From: Azonexus sp.
GTDB taxonomy: Bacteria; Pseudomonadota; Gammaproteobacteria; Burkholderiales; Rhodocyclaceae
Direction of reading: 5' to 3'
DNA: 6,651 bases
NCBI GenBank assembly: GCA_030697085.1
Contig: JAUYQT010000036.1
Coordinates: forward strand, 1-6,651
Shown: piece by piece, positions 5,897-6,651 of the stretch
Numbering within the stretch: the first letter of the stretch is position 1
Layout of the letters: each line of letters opens with the position of its first letter
Made by a program: the position numbers and the translations under genes
Notes under the pieces: generated by a model
Database searches by the model: none
What the model saw: the letters and a program-made list of their open reading frames with translations, nothing else
Told to the model about the DNA's origin: nothing

Positions 5897-6651
5897 TTAT
5901 TCAGGACGCATCGAGGGGAAGAGGATGACGTCGCGAATTGCTGCGGAATCGGTGAGCAGCATAATCAAACGATCAATCCCGATACCGCAGCCGCCGGTTG
6001 GGGGCAGGCCGTATTCCAGCGCGCGGATGAAATCGGCGTCGTAATACATCGCTTCCTCGTCGCCGGCATCCTTGGCCTTCATCTGTTCCTGGAAGCGGGC
6101 GGCTTGATCTTCGGCGTCATTGAGCTCCGAGAAACCGTTGGCGATTTCGCGGCCAACGATGAACAGCTCGAAACGCTCGGTGATTTCTGGGTTGCTGTTG
6201 GAAGCGCGAGCCAGGGGCGATACTTCAACCGGGTAATCGATGATGAAGGTGGGCTCCCAGCATTGGGCTTCGGCACAGGCTTCGAACAGTTGCAACTGCA
6301 GGCTGCCGAGGCCGCCCGGTTTGACCTTTTCGCCAAAGGCATGGATCTTGGTCTTGAGAAATTCGGCATCGGCTAGCTGGGTATCGTTGAATTCCGGATG
6401 CTGGCGCTGGATAGCCTGGTTGATGGTCAGGCGATGGAAGGGCCGCGAGAGATCGAGTTCGCGGCCTTGGTAGACGAAGACTTCCTTGCCCAGTGCTTCA
6501 CGGGCGGCGTGGCGCAACAGGCCTTCGGTGAAATCCATTAGCGTGTGGTAGTTCGCATACGCCTCATAGAATTCCATCATCGTGAATTCAGGATTGTGGC
6601 GTGGGCTGAGGCCTTCGTTACGGAAGTTGCGGTTGATTTCGAACACCTTCT
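5897..6651 (-). CDS. lysS: Lysyl-tRNA synthetase, class II (C-terminal half, cut by window edge)
   Basis: This enzyme charges tRNA-Lys with lysine using ATP. About 250 C-terminal residues are visible, roughly half of a typical protein of about 500 residues; the anticodon-binding OB domain lies beyond the window. The visible part starts inside class II motif 2 ([13 protein letters not shown], then [14 protein letters not shown]). It continues through [16 protein letters not shown] and [20 protein letters not shown], and ends with motif 3, [13 protein letters not shown], at about 5992-5954, whose arginine contacts ATP in this family. The final [12 protein letters not shown] is the normal LysS end, so the 3' end is intact. 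The GTG at 6646 lies inside motif 2 and is an internal valine codon, not a start. The downstream gene begins 85 bases later on the same strand, suggesting a shared transcript. Confidence 0.96.
   Translation of the reverse strand, partial: KVFEINRNFRNEGLSPRHNPEFTMMEFYEAYANYHTLMDFTEGLLRHAAREALGKEVFVYQGRELDLSRPFHRLTINQAIQRQHPEFNDTQLADAEFLKTKIHAFGEKVKPGGLGSLQLQLFEACAEAQCWEPTFIIDYPVEVSPLARASNSNPEITERFELFIVGREIANGFSELNDAEDQAARFQEQMKAKDAGDEEAMYYDADFIRALEYGLPPTGGCGIGIDRLIMLLTDSAAIRDVILFPSMRPE

Overview
This window looks like a chromosomal segment from a moderately GC-rich Betaproteobacterium. The protein sequences (fused MnmC, class II LysS, MetY, the CcdAB type) and the short-spaced gene packing fit the Rhodocyclales (Dechloromonas/Azonexus-like). 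That placement is inferred from protein character alone; no rRNA or other phylogenetic marker is present.

Layout from left to right. (1) At 19-1058, on the plus strand, is a two-gene unit: an exported, short secretin-like protein, then a 79-residue two-helix membrane protein whose GTG start overlaps the previous stop. (2) At about 1131-1156 a perfect hairpin with T-tracts on both strands closes this unit and, on the opposite strand, the convergent metY. (3) At 1177-2460 (minus) is a complete O-acetylhomoserine sulfhydrylase gene, metY. (4) At 2530-3059 (minus) is a compact ccdA-ccdB type II toxin-antitoxin pair with a one-base TGATG overlap. (5) At 3060-3325 is a 266-base gap that holds a possible ccdAB promoter region and one doubtful 51-codon ORF. 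(6) At 3326-6651 (minus) the order of transcription is lysS (cut by the window edge), a possible 25-codon mini-ORF, an unrecognised 197-residue protein, and mnmC. The last two are joined by a TAGTG overlap.

In the minus-strand group, lysS and mnmC both serve translation: LysS charges tRNA-Lys, and MnmC finishes the wobble-uridine modification of tRNAs that include tRNA-Lys. The unknown gene between them is a reasonable candidate for a related role, but only by position. The CcdAB pair lies co-directionally between this group and metY with no terminator that I can see on its 3' side, so some readthrough into metY is possible. I found no tRNA or rRNA genes, CRISPR, insertion sequences or attachment sites. 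There is no clear previously undescribed system. The most open items are the secretin-like/membrane pair, the 197-residue protein with its mini-ORF, and the 51-codon ORF upstream of ccdA.
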